Assembly: GCA_942492635.1 (NCBI GenBank)
Contig: CALOFP010000002.1
Location: 496,001 to 560,000 of the forward strand
Source of the DNA: CALOFP01 sp942492635
GTDB taxonomy: Bacteria > UBP6 > UBA1177 > CALOFP01
Reading direction: 5' to 3'
Length of the DNA: 64,000 nt
Part shown: positions 18,103-26,886 of the stretch, piece by piece
How positions within the stretch are numbered: the stretch's first letter is position 1
Layout of the letters: each line of letters begins with the position of its first letter
Notes under the pieces: model-generated
What the model was told of the DNA's origin: nothing
The model's input: the letters and a program-made list of their open reading frames with translations, nothing else
The model's database searches: none
Position numbers and translations under genes: made by a program

Positions 18103-21100
18103 ATGACTGAGTTTCATGGTAGAGAGAGGGCGCTTGAGAAGTTTGAACGGATATTCGCCGAAGTCAGGGAAGGTAAAAGGAGAAACCTTTTCATTTCAGG
18201 TTACTCGGGCGTGGGTAAGACAACCCTGGTAAAAAAATTCTCTCACAGTGCAGAGAAGAAAGGAGCCCTTTTCGTTTCGGTTAAGTCCCACACTCTTCAG
18301 GGGAAGAAACCGTACAGCGGTATAACTGCGGCTCTGGGGATGTTTGTCAAAAAAGTGGTCGCCGGTAATTCAGCCGGAATAAGCGATCTGAAAAAGCTGC
18401 TGGATAGGTGTGTTTCCGATGATATCGATTACGCCGTGAACCTTGTTCCAGAAATAGGATACCTCTTCAAGGCGAGGCGATCTGAGCACTCAGAGGAAAA
18501 GCAGTATGAATCTACTACAAAATTCGTACTGCTGAAAGTTCTGGAGGCTTTTGCCAAAGGTTTTTCTCCTCTGATTCTATTTTTGGACGATCTTCAATGG
18601 CTGGACTCAGCATCATTTGATTTCTTGAGGTATATCGGGCTGAACGGTTCATTCGGCGGACTTATGCTTGTGATGTCGTTCCGCAGTAATGAGCTGGAGA
18701 GAAATGATGATCTTGGAAAAGTTCTGTGTTCATACCAGAAAGATGAAAATACGGAGATTCTGAATCTGAAGGGGCTCACGAAAAGGGAGGTGAAGAGGCT
18801 TCTTGACAGCAGGTTCGGGAAAAAGAGCGAAATGAAACCTCTCGCGGAAATCAGTTGGAAGAAGACGGGGGGCAATCCCTTTTTCCTGAACCAGTTTATC
18901 GACACGCTTCTGGAGAAGGGATTGCTCTATAAAAAGAAGGATGAGTGGGTATACCTCCTGTCCAAAATAAACTCATTCCGGATATCTGAAAATGTGGCGG
19001 CAATGCTCTCGGAAAAGCTTGCTCTTCTTTCAAAGGATACGACAGCACTTTTGAAACAGGCGTCGTGCATTAACAGTGATATATCAACGGAGCTCTTAAC
19101 CGTAACAAGCGGACTCAGTCCCGAGCAGATTGAAGCGTTGCTGTGGAAGCCTCTGAATCAGGAGCTTTTAAAGAGAGAAAACGGATGTTATTTCTTTGCG
19201 CATGATAAGATCTTGGAATCAGTTGCAATTCTTCTCTCCCATGAGGAAAGGGTATCCGTTAACAGAAAGCTTGCGGACCACTATCTGGAAACCTATTCGG
19301 ACGGCAGTGAAACCCTATACACAATCACCCATCATCTTGCACTCTCCTTCGAAAGTTTTAAAGAGAGCCGAGAGAGAAGGATAATCTCTATTCTTTTTTT
19401 TAAAGCCGGGATGAAGGCAAAGAAGCAGTCGGCCTACAGAGCTGCTCTGGACTACTTTCTGGACGGCTTGAAATTCTATCCCGGTGATATTTGGCAGCAG
19501 GAGTACGAGAGGGCTCTGGAATTCTCTAATGAAGCCGCCGAATGCGCCTACAGGTGCGGGGCCAACGACTCTGCCGATAAGATATTCAGGGAGATTGAAG
19601 CAAAAGCAAAGAGCTATTCGGACAGGGAAAGAAGTGAGAAGGTGAAAATTCCATATTTACAGTGTGTTAACAGAACGGAGGAGGCCCAGAGGACGGCACT
19701 TGCGCTTCTTGCTCACCTCGGCCTTACTCTTCCTGAAAAACCTGGAAAAATAAGAGTCGGCTTTTGCATCCTGAAAACATGGCTGAGAATAGCTTTGCTC
19801 AACCCGCATAGTAGAAGAAGAAAGTTAGCCTCCGGATCCAGAAAGGATCGGTTAATGAGGGCATTGAGTGCATCGGTTTCGATCTCATTTTTCTCTTCAC
19901 CCCAAACAATTCTTCCGATACTTGTCTGCCGGGGTGTAGATATTTCATTAAAGCATGGAGTAAACCGGGAGACTCCGGCCATGTGCATATGTATGGCAAT
20001 AATACTCAATCAAATAACGGGAACTCCAAGATGGGGTAGGAAACTCAACAGGATTGCGAAAAACGCGGGTGACGAAGTGGGGCTCAGCAGATTTTCCGGA
20101 AAAGAGGCGTTCATGGGAAATCTAATTCTCGGAATGTGGGAATTTTCCATGGAAAGGGTTGCCGAAAATCTAAAGGTATGCGCAAAAGAGGCTCTCAAGG
20201 AGGGTGATTACGAATATGCAATATACGGTTTTCTCATATGTGATCAGTTCAGGCTGATGGGAGGGGTTCCTCTCAATAAAATTGAAAAAGATCTGGCAGA
20301 GAGAGAAACCCTTTATCGCAAACTAAACAGCACTTTTGCGGTTGAAAATAACTGTATCATGAGGCAGACAATAAAAAATCTCAGCCGAAAAGGCGGTGCT
20401 CAGTGGATTTTGAATGGCGAATATTTTAATGAAAGGGATCTGAGCGAAAGTCCCGTGAACGGAAGTGCCTTGTTGCTGTTGAAGTGTCTCGCAGCTTTTT
20501 TTTCGGGAAAACCGGAATTTGTACTGCCTGCAATTGAAAAGTTGTTGAAATTGGAAGAGGAGAACGGGCTTAAAAATCTCCACTACATACGTTTTATTGA
20601 GACAGTCACTCTCTTATCTTGTGGTAAAAACCCGCGGAAAGTGAAAAAAAACATGAAACTTCTGAAGAGGTGGGCTCGGTACAATCCCGAAATCTTTGAA
20701 GGAAAATATCTGCTTTGCAGGGCGGAAATTATGGCGGCAGAAGGATCTTTTGACCGGTCCTATGATCTCTACAAGCAGGCTGTCTCAACTCTTCATAAAA
20801 ACGGCTTGATACATGAGCAGGCCTATGCCTGTAAACGGCTTGGACAGGAGCTGGAAAAGCGGGGGGATGAAATTTCATCATCAGCCTACCTGCAGAAAGC
20901 GAGGGAACTGTTCAAAAAGTGGGGGTTGGCCGCCCATCACGGGCTGTATGAGAAGAGAGAAGAATCGGTGGAAATGGCGGGGGGGGAAGAATCCTTGAAC
21001 TCTTCAAACGAAGTGGAAGCTGAAAAGATTTTGGAAAGTTTTTATAAAAAAATCAAGGGATTCGATTCTGATCGTGTTCTCGAGGAAACAGTGGGAAAAG

Positions 21101-21870
21101 TTCAGGATATGAGCGGCGCGGAGAGTGTGAAGATTGCTGTTAAAACAGGTCGCAGCTGGAAAACAGTGGCCGTCGGATATCCGGGAGGAAGAGTTGAAAA
21201 TCCTTCGATATCGGTTGATGTTCCTGAAAAGCTCTTCGGATTTGTGGCTTTCACCGATGAAATCGTATCATCAGCTGAAAAAGAGGATAAAGATGTTGTG
21301 GGTGATCCCTATTTCACAAAAAACAGGCCGGAATCCTACACCTGTTTTCCAATCGGCAGGGCATCAGTAGTTTATCTTGAAAATCATCGGAAAGATGTAT
21401 CGTTCAACCTTCTTCGGGCGCTTGCCGGTGATGTGCTGACAACTATTGAAAAGAACTGCCCGGATAGCAAAGAGAGCGGAGAGGTTGAGGATGAACGGCC
21501 GAGAGAAAGCTCCACGGGGACTCATGAAGAGCTTTATGAATGTTGTCGCAAGCTCAAACTTCACATGGAGAAAAAGAAGAGCTATAGAAACTGCAGATTA
21601 AATATTAAAACATTTGCAGAGCAGACGGGATTTTCGCAGAGAACGGTTTCAGAAGCGATAAACATCTCTCTTGACCGGAACTTTCACACTTTTCTCAACG
21701 GTTACCGCCTGGAAGAGGTCAAAAGAGAGCTTCGCAAAAAGGAAAACAGCGGCAAAGGCATTCTTGAAATAGCATTCGCGGCCGGATTCAAATCCAAATC
21801 AACTTTCAACGACGTTTTCAAAACCGAAACGGGAATGACACCAACCCAATTCAGAAGAAAATGTGAATAG
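18103..21870 (+). CDS. STAND-type AAA ATPase / TPR-like / GAF-like / AraC-type regulator
   Basis: A 1255-residue predicted cytoplasmic regulator. The N-terminus is an AAA_16/STAND ATPase with Walker A GYSGVGKTT at residues 33-41 and Walker B LILFLDDLQWLD near 156-167. A long helical, TPR-like region follows, then a degenerate GAF-like domain at about 965-1110. The last 90 residues are an AraC-family double helix-turn-helix (FAEQTGFSQRTVSEAI and IAFAAGFKSKSTFNDVF, ending MTPTQFRRK). STAND proteins use nucleotide binding as a ligand-gated switch, as MalT does with a LuxR-type domain; here the output is AraC-type. It is divergent from the exported-protein cluster, with a perfect dyad between them, so control of that cluster or of itself is likely. 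The inducer is unknown. No obvious ribosome binding site precedes the ATG. Confidence 0.88.
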   Translation: MTEFHGRERALEKFERIFAEVREGKRRNLFISGYSGVGKTTLVKKFSHSAEKKGALFVSVKSHTLQGKKPYSGITAALGMFVKKVVAGNSAGISDLKKLLDRCVSDDIDYAVNLVPEIGYLFKARRSEHSEEKQYESTTKFVLLKVLEAFAKGFSPLILFLDDLQWLDSASFDFLRYIGLNGSFGGLMLVMSFRSNELERNDDLGKVLCSYQKDENTEILNLKGLTKREVKRLLDSRFGKKSEMKPLAEISWKKTGGNPFFLNQFIDTLLEKGLLYKKKDEWVYLLSKINSFRISENVAAMLSEKLALLSKDTTALLKQASCINSDISTELLTVTSGLSPEQIEALLWKPLNQELLKRENGCYFFAHDKILESVAILLSHEERVSVNRKLADHYLETYSDGSETLYTITHHLALSFESFKESRERRIISILFFKAGMKAKKQSAYRAALDYFLDGLKFYPGDIWQQEYERALEFSNEAAECAYRCGANDSADKIFREIEAKAKSYSDRERSEKVKIPYLQCVNRTEEAQRTALALLAHLGLTLPEKPGKIRVGFCILKTWLRIALLNPHSRRRKLASGSRKDRLMRALSASVSISFFSSPQTILPILVCRGVDISLKHGVNRETPAMCICMAIILNQITGTPRWGRKLNRIAKNAGDEVGLSRFSGKEAFMGNLILGMWEFSMERVAENLKVCAKEALKEGDYEYAIYGFLICDQFRLMGGVPLNKIEKDLAERETLYRKLNSTFAVENNCIMRQTIKNLSRKGGAQWILNGEYFNERDLSESPVNGSALLLLKCLAAFFSGKPEFVLPAIEKLLKLEEENGLKNLHYIRFIETVTLLSCGKNPRKVKKNMKLLKRWARYNPEIFEGKYLLCRAEIMAAEGSFDRSYDLYKQAVSTLHKNGLIHEQAYACKRLGQELEKRGDEISSSAYLQKARELFKKWGLAAHHGLYEKREESVEMAGGEESLNSSNEVEAEKILESFYKKIKGFDSDRVLEETVGKVQDMSGAESVKIAVKTGRSWKTVAVGYPGGRVENPSISVDVPEKLFGFVAFTDEIVSSAEKEDKDVVGDPYFTKNRPESYTCFPIGRASVVYLENHRKDVSFNLLRALAGDVLTTIEKNCPDSKESGEVEDERPRESSTGTHEELYECCRKLKLHMEKKKSYRNCRLNIKTFAEQTGFSQRTVSEAINISLDRNFHTFLNGYRLEEVKRELRKKENSGKGILEIAFAAGFKSKSTFNDVFKTETGMTPTQFRRKCE

Positions 21871-21956
21871 AACATTTCAGTCATCACTGTCCCTGAAGTC
21901 CGTGAAAAGACTGCGGCACGCTGTTTGCATTGATTTTGCCGGAAAAGGAGGTTTTT

Positions 21957-24488
21957 TTGAGAAAATTTCTCATTATTATCATATTTTTTACAGCGTTTTC
22001 GCTTTTTGCTCAGCTGCCCAAGCGGGAAACCGTGTACAAGCAGTTTGAAACATTCCAGCGACTTATGTTATCGCTTACTCCCGATACAAATGTGGAAGTA
22101 AAGGAGGTGCCGAAAGGCCGCTATGTGGACATTACTGTAACGAATCCTCCGAAGAATTTTACAGCCCAGGTCAGGGAGAATGTTATACCTGGAACGGTCG
22201 TAGAGCGCTATGCCCTGAGACGGATCCGGGGGGGCTATCTTCTTCGTGTCTTCGTAAAACCTACTGAAATACTCACTTTCCACGGGATGGACCGAAAAAC
22301 CGGATCCTTCATTTTTGACGTCGGAAAGAAACGAATATTCAAGATAAAAAGTGATGCCGAGCGTGCGGAGATAAGGCTGGATCGCTTCCATATCCCAATG
22401 TTCATGATTGAGGATAAGGTTCAGGCGAGTCTCATAGCCCACACAAATAACTTCTATTTCCTCGACGCAAAGGGGGTGCCGTTCATGACGCCGGCGATAA
22501 CCTACAACGCTGAGTTCCCTTTTCTGGAAGGAGGCGATAAGGATATCAGGCTCTACAACAGTGCCGCAAAGGCCCTTAATGGTAGAGATCTGAGAACAGC
22601 GGAGAAATTTCTCGATGTTCTTTACGAAGAGTATGAAAGAACTCCTGTCTTTGCAATAAGCGATTTCTTGAGAAACGACATCTTGAGAAGAGATTTCATC
22701 GCTAAAGAGGATGTGGATCCCAGTAGATGGCTGGATCTCTACATAAAGTACCGGACGGCTGTGGCTACCTACCCAACTTCCTACATGAGCCCTTGGGGTT
22801 ATCTGATGATGGGAGAGATCATGTACAGGTTGGGCATGCTTCCCGAAGGTTCCCGGGATTTCAAGACGGTTATTGACCGTTATCCCGATTCAGAGCATCG
22901 AAACATGGCCATAGTACGTTACGCCGAATATCTTTTCATGGCGGGAAGATACGAAGAAGCTCGAAAGAACCTTGCAAAGATGATAAGACCTTTTACTCAG
23001 CATGAGCAGGTGTCGAGACTGATGCTTCTCGGGCTTGTAAATGTTTTTGACGGTAAGGAGCAAACGGCAATTCGTTACTTTCGACTTGCTACCAGAGAAC
23101 CACTTGATACTCTAACGGAAACCCACCTCATGACGGCCGGTGAGATGATGCTCATAAACCGTGTGTATGAGGCGGCCAGAGTTTTCTACAGGGCTCTTAT
23201 CCGGCATCATCCGAAATCGGAGCTGGTCAGTGCGGCAAGTTTCAGGATAGGTGACACCCACCTGGCTGCTGGAGATATCAAGGATGCATTGACTTCCTAC
23301 CAGGAAACTCTCAACTACTACAGAAACAGAGAGGGTGGGAGGCTGGCGAAGTTACAGATAGAGGAGATAAAACGGTTTTCGGAGGGCGAAGAGCCGAAAA
23401 TGAAGCTCTACTACCGCGCGTTGAAAAGTGCGAAAACCGATTTTGAAAATTCGGTGATACTTTTCAAGATGGCGATGAAGTTTTACCGGGACGGACAGAT
23501 TGAAAACAGTGTCAATCTTTTGGCGGTTGTTATCGAACGATGGCCCCTTTCAGTCACAAGCTCAATCGCAAAGCGTGTAAGCCGGGAAATACTCTCGAGA
23601 GCTGCAAAGGATCTTTATAATAGAGAAAAGTATGCTGCAATAATTAATCTTTTCAACATGATACCTGAGTTTATGGTTGAGATGCCGGACATCGTGGATA
23701 TCAGCATCCTTTTTGGAAAGTCACTCAACAGAATGACTTTGTACGAATCTGCGACCAAGGTTTTCAACCAGGTGATCCGAATGAATGAAGAGGAGGATCC
23801 CTTCATTCAGTCGATAGCCGTTCTTAATCTTCTGGACAACTACATTCAGATGGGAAATTTTGAGAGAGCGAACATGACAATCGACTACTACAACGATTTC
23901 ATGCGGGAAGTTCCTGCCGTATATCCCGTTTTTCTCAGACTTCAGGGTGATTATCATGCAAAAAAGGATAAGGACAAGACGAGGGCTCTCGAGTTCTATA
24001 TGAATGCGCTGGAGCGTGAACCCTACAAACTGAATAAACTCATAATCTCATCCAGGATATCCACACTCTTTTACGGATCGGGTGACTACAGAGGTTCTGA
24101 AGAGTACGGAAAGCCTGTTTTCCAAAGTTTCAAAAAGGAGACCAACGGTTACGATTTCATGCGAAACGGATCTGTAAACTATCTTGTAAGTCTTTTCATG
24201 AACGGGAAAAGGAAGGAGTTTCTCTCCAGATACGATCAGACGCGAAAGCTTTTTGATGCCGAAATCAGGGAAGGACTCGATATGTTGAGTGTCTTTTCGC
24301 ATCTTTCAGTCGGATCGGTTAAGAAAGCGGAGGAAATTCTTGCATCCGGAAAATTCGAGAATTTCGAACCCCTCAAAAAGGCTGCACAAACCCTCATCAA
24401 CAACCAGAATGAGATTTCGGCAAGGGAAAAGGAAGTGGTGAGGGTTCTTCGGGACTACGTAAAAAAGTTGTCATGGTACGAGGATTAG
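21957..24488 (+). CDS. Exported TPR-repeat protein
   Basis: An 843-residue protein. The start is a TTG at 21957 with a perfect AGGAGG five bases before it. The signal peptide RKFLIIIIFFTAFSLFA is cleaved before QLPKRE. After a beta-rich N-terminal 180 residues the protein is almost entirely TPR-like helices (for example AVATYPTSYMSPWGYLMMGE and FKTVIDRYPDSEHRNMAIVRYAEYL, split here by loops), as in periplasmic scaffolds. It follows the STAND/AraC gene by 86 bases and could be co-transcribed. It lies upstream of the flagellar operon, separated by hsp20. A scaffold role in the envelope is inference; no specific partner can be named. Confidence 0.8.
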   Translation: MRKFLIIIIFFTAFSLFAQLPKRETVYKQFETFQRLMLSLTPDTNVEVKEVPKGRYVDITVTNPPKNFTAQVRENVIPGTVVERYALRRIRGGYLLRVFVKPTEILTFHGMDRKTGSFIFDVGKKRIFKIKSDAERAEIRLDRFHIPMFMIEDKVQASLIAHTNNFYFLDAKGVPFMTPAITYNAEFPFLEGGDKDIRLYNSAAKALNGRDLRTAEKFLDVLYEEYERTPVFAISDFLRNDILRRDFIAKEDVDPSRWLDLYIKYRTAVATYPTSYMSPWGYLMMGEIMYRLGMLPEGSRDFKTVIDRYPDSEHRNMAIVRYAEYLFMAGRYEEARKNLAKMIRPFTQHEQVSRLMLLGLVNVFDGKEQTAIRYFRLATREPLDTLTETHLMTAGEMMLINRVYEAARVFYRALIRHHPKSELVSAASFRIGDTHLAAGDIKDALTSYQETLNYYRNREGGRLAKLQIEEIKRFSEGEEPKMKLYYRALKSAKTDFENSVILFKMAMKFYRDGQIENSVNLLAVVIERWPLSVTSSIAKRVSREILSRAAKDLYNREKYAAIINLFNMIPEFMVEMPDIVDISILFGKSLNRMTLYESATKVFNQVIRMNEEEDPFIQSIAVLNLLDNYIQMGNFERANMTIDYYNDFMREVPAVYPVFLRLQGDYHAKKDKDKTRALEFYMNALEREPYKLNKLIISSRISTLFYGSGDYRGSEEYGKPVFQSFKKETNGYDFMRNGSVNYLVSLFMNGKRKEFLSRYDQTRKLFDAEIREGLDMLSVFSHLSVGSVKKAEEILASGKFENFEPLKKAAQTLINNQNEISAREKEVVRVLRDYVKKLSWYED

Positions 24489-24879
24489 GTGCATAGGAGT
24501 TCGGGGGTGATCTGTCGATACTTTTTTAATGCCTTGCAGCGATTGGATTTTTTGTGAAGAAACGCTCCCGGAGTATTCAGACTGAGAAGTGCCTGGAAAA
24601 TTATCCTGACCGGTACAGTCGTCAAAACTGTTGCGAAACAAATATTCTGCATTGTCCAGCCTTTTAACTAATTTAAAAATAAATATATCTAGCATTTCGA
24701 GAAGTGGGAAGTATGTTGAACATCCTGATTATTTTGGGAAGGTTGTTTTTTGTTCAGTGACGTTTTTCCGGTATCTGCAATTTTTTTCTCTTCTGGGGGT
24801 TGAACTCCCTTTTCGGTTGCATATTGAATTGTGTGAACACGATCTTTGATTGTTACTTTTTTAATATATGGAGAAGAAA
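24489..24879. other. Intergenic region before hsp20
   Basis: A 391-base stretch with no convincing gene. I see no CIRCE element (TTAGCACTC-N9-GAGTGCTAA) and no clear sigma32 promoter. The region next to the hsp20 start is T-rich. Confidence 0.45.
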
Positions 24880-25314
24880 ATGACCTATTTCAGCTATGTA
24901 AAACCGATGAACGTCAACTTTGGAAAAGATGCAGCCGACCTTTTTGAAGGGCTTATGGATAACCTTTTTGAGACATCACTTGACGATATGCCTGATCCGG
25001 CAAAGCCGCTGGTGGATATCGAGGAGACCGACTCCAGCTTTATCATCTGTGCGGAACTTGCAGGTGTTCCCAAGGAGGATGTATCAATCGAAATAGAGAA
25101 AAACGTTCTCACAATTTCGGGAAAAAGGGAGAGTGAGGATGAGGATAGGATTTTCCACATCAAGGAGACTGGACGTGGAGCCTTTTCAAGGTCGTTCAAA
25201 CTTCCCGAGAGTGTTGATCTCAACGGAATAACGGCAGAGCAGAGTAACGGAATTCTCAAACTGAAACTTCCCAAGATGCCTGAGACCAAGCAGAGGAAAA
25301 TCGAGATCGCGTAG
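24880..25314 (+). CDS. hsp20: Small heat-shock protein (Hsp20 / alpha-crystallin family)
   Basis: A 144-residue ATP-independent chaperone that holds unfolding proteins. ATG at 24880 is preferred over one four codons upstream, because GGAG lies the right distance from it and nothing precedes the other. The alpha-crystallin domain runs from about residue 45 to 135 (VDIEETDSSFIICAELAGV, VSIEIEKNVLTISGKRE) and contains the conserved NGILKLKLPK near the end. The C-terminal tail has KIEIA in place of the usual I-x-I anchor. It is monocistronic and precedes the flagellar operon without an evident link. Confidence 0.93.
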   Translation: MTYFSYVKPMNVNFGKDAADLFEGLMDNLFETSLDDMPDPAKPLVDIEETDSSFIICAELAGVPKEDVSIEIEKNVLTISGKRESEDEDRIFHIKETGRGAFSRSFKLPESVDLNGITAEQSNGILKLKLPKMPETKQRKIEIA

Positions 25315-25335
25315 AGCGGTCGTTGAATCGGTAGC

Positions 25336-25414
25336 GTTGAAAAGTCTATAAGTTGAAAAATGGGAGGGAGATGATCCGGAACGGTTCCACTTCCAAACTT
25401 TTCGACTTTTCAAC
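25336..25414. repeat. Inverted repeat with inner palindrome
   Basis: GTTGAAAAGTC (25336-25346) and its exact inverse GACTTTTCAAC (25404-25414) enclose 57 bases that contain a smaller palindrome, GGAACGGTTCC. With mismatches the arms extend to about 19 bases. It could be a REP/MITE-like element or a structured RNA end after hsp20. Confidence 0.5.
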
Positions 25415-25667
25415 CTGAAAGCTGTTTCCAATACAAAATAATTTTTGCAATAAATTCAAAGAGATATCTTTTGCAATTTTTCCCTGTCGGAGAGACCATA
25501 GTTTTCTTTAATCTTTAAAGGGTTAATTCCCCGACCCTCGGGCCGGGGTGTCTTCATTTGACTTTGAGTTCAGATATGAAATTACGATCTCTCAGCCTCC
25601 TCGACGTCTGAGCTTTTCAATCCCCGATTTCCCTGTTTCATCCGAATCCTCAGAGTTTTTCCATCGT

Positions 25668-25684
25668 TGGCATCCATTTTGCAA
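25668..25684 (+). promoter_or_regulatory. Sigma54 promoter of the flagellar operon
   Basis: TTGGCATC and TTTTGCAA give GG at 25669-25670 and GC at 25681-25682, exactly ten bases apart, as sigma54 promoters require. Initiation would fall near 25694, about 25 bases before the flgB ATG. Hook/basal-body genes are sigma54-dependent in many bacteria. An enhancer-binding protein is needed, but none is encoded in the window. Confidence 0.75.
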
Positions 25685-25718
25685 GTATAACGGTAGTAAC
25701 CTTTCGGTGGAGGACGCG

Positions 25719-26138
25719 ATGGCCCTGTTTGATGTCAATTTCAAGGCGCTTGAAAAGGATCTTTCCTTTCGTCTCAAGCGGCAGAATCTCATTTCCAGTA
25801 ACCTGGCGAATCACAATACGCCCGGCTTTCAGTCGAAGGATATCAGGTTCGATGAGGCTCTGAATTCGGTCTATGATAAGGATCGTGCCGGCGAATCTCT
25901 CAGCGAGATGACTCTGACGGATGATATGCATATGGATTTCAGGGACGGGATGCTTCAGGAGGTCGTGGATCCGGAGAACTACGTCGTTCAGGCGGAGGGT
26001 ATCGACGAAAACGGTGTCGATCTCGATCGTGAGATGGCAAGAATGGCAGAAAATTCACTGATGTATTCCGCTTCCACTACGGCTTTGAAGAAGAAGCTGG
26101 GGATGCTTCGTTACGCGGCTCAGGAAGCTGCCAAATAG
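25719..26138 (+). CDS. flgB: Flagellar basal-body rod protein FlgB
   Basis: A 139-residue proximal rod subunit exported by the flagellar type III apparatus. The ATG at 25719 follows GGTGGAGG with correct spacing; a longer frame begins upstream but would start before the sigma54 promoter. The N-terminal flg_bb_rod region (LKRQNLISSNLANHNTPGFQSKD) and the C-terminal helix (MARMAENSLMYSASTTALKKKLGMLR) form the coiled-coil ends typical of rod proteins. It is the first gene of the flagellar operon; flgC starts ten bases after its stop. Confidence 0.95.
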   Translation: MALFDVNFKALEKDLSFRLKRQNLISSNLANHNTPGFQSKDIRFDEALNSVYDKDRAGESLSEMTLTDDMHMDFRDGMLQEVVDPENYVVQAEGIDENGVDLDREMARMAENSLMYSASTTALKKKLGMLRYAAQEAAK

Positions 26139-26147
26139 GAGGGTTGA

Positions 26148-26570
26148 ATGGATCTTTTTACTTCTATGGAAATTAATTCGGCCGGCATGTCGGCTGAAAG
26201 AAAGAGGATGAACATCATCTCCTCCAATATAGCAAACGCCAGAACCACGAGAACCGAGGGCGGCGGTCCATACCGGAGGAGGGATGTTATTTTCCAGGCT
26301 ACTCCTCTTCCCGAGGTGAACGAGGACGATGGGAATGAGGCTCCTGCAGTGCAGGTCTCGGAGATCGTCGAGGATCAGGCTGCGCCTCAGCTCAAATACG
26401 AACCGGATCATCCCGATGCGGACGATAACGGTTACGTTGCCTATCCGAATATTTCGGTTGTCGAGGAGATGGTTAATATGATTACGGCTACAAAGTCATA
26501 CGAGGCGAACGCCTCCAGCATACAGGCTGCAAAGGATATGGCTAAGAAGGCCCTCAATATCGCAACCTGA
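26148..26570 (+). CDS. flgC: Flagellar basal-body rod protein FlgC
   Basis: A 140-residue rod subunit. The N-terminus has MEINSAGMSAERKRMNIISS followed by NIANARTT, and the C-terminus has NISVVEEMVNMITATKSYEANASS, both diagnostic of FlgC. AGGAGGG lies four bases before the ATG. It stacks on FlgB and FliE to form the proximal rod. It is the second gene of the operon, 11 bases before fliE. Confidence 0.96.
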   Translation: MDLFTSMEINSAGMSAERKRMNIISSNIANARTTRTEGGGPYRRRDVIFQATPLPEVNEDDGNEAPAVQVSEIVEDQAAPQLKYEPDHPDADDNGYVAYPNISVVEEMVNMITATKSYEANASSIQAAKDMAKKALNIAT

Positions 26571-26581
26571 GGAGGTGAGCA

Positions 26582-26875
26582 ATGAGAATCAGCGGAATAG
26601 ATGTCGAATTTCCCAAGCTTGAAATCGAGCGTAAGGGTAAGGATGATTCGGGAAACGGTGAGTTCAAGAAGGCGCTCATGGGAGCGATTGACGGTGTGAA
26701 TGATAAGCAGGTAAAGGCGGATCATGCTGTGGAAGGAATGCTTACGGGAGAGAGCCGTAACATTCATGAAACAATGATCGCGCTGGAGAAGGCGGATATC
26801 AGTCTCAAGCTTATGACGGGTGTTCGCAATAAGGCTCTCGAGGCTTACAATACTATTATGAGGATGCAGGGATAA
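26582..26875 (+). CDS. fliE: Flagellar hook-basal body complex protein FliE
   Basis: A 97-residue adapter that joins the MS ring to the rod. The C-terminal half (NIHETMIALEKADISLKLM, then RNKALEAYNTIMRMQ) matches the conserved FliE end, and the N-terminal 40 residues are variable as usual. A strong GAGGAGG ribosome binding site precedes it. It is third in the operon, 11 bases before fliF. Confidence 0.96.
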   Translation: MRISGIDVEFPKLEIERKGKDDSGNGEFKKALMGAIDGVNDKQVKADHAVEGMLTGESRNIHETMIALEKADISLKLMTGVRNKALEAYNTIMRMQG

Positions 26876-26886
26876 CGGGGGGTTAG

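Noticed and set aside
24740..24880. CIRCE or sigma32 control of hsp20
   Set aside because: No TTAGCACTC inverted repeat and no CCCCAT-type -10 at correct spacing were seen.
25526..25548. GC-rich stem CCCCG / CGGGG before flgB as a terminator
   Set aside because: The loop side is self-complementary in more than one way and only a short T/C-rich run follows; too weak to call either as terminator or regulatory site.
25548..25718. Upstream extension of flgB by 57 codons
   Set aside because: The extension is unlike FlgB, has no ribosome binding site, and contains the sigma54 promoter; GGTGGAGG supports the start at 25719.
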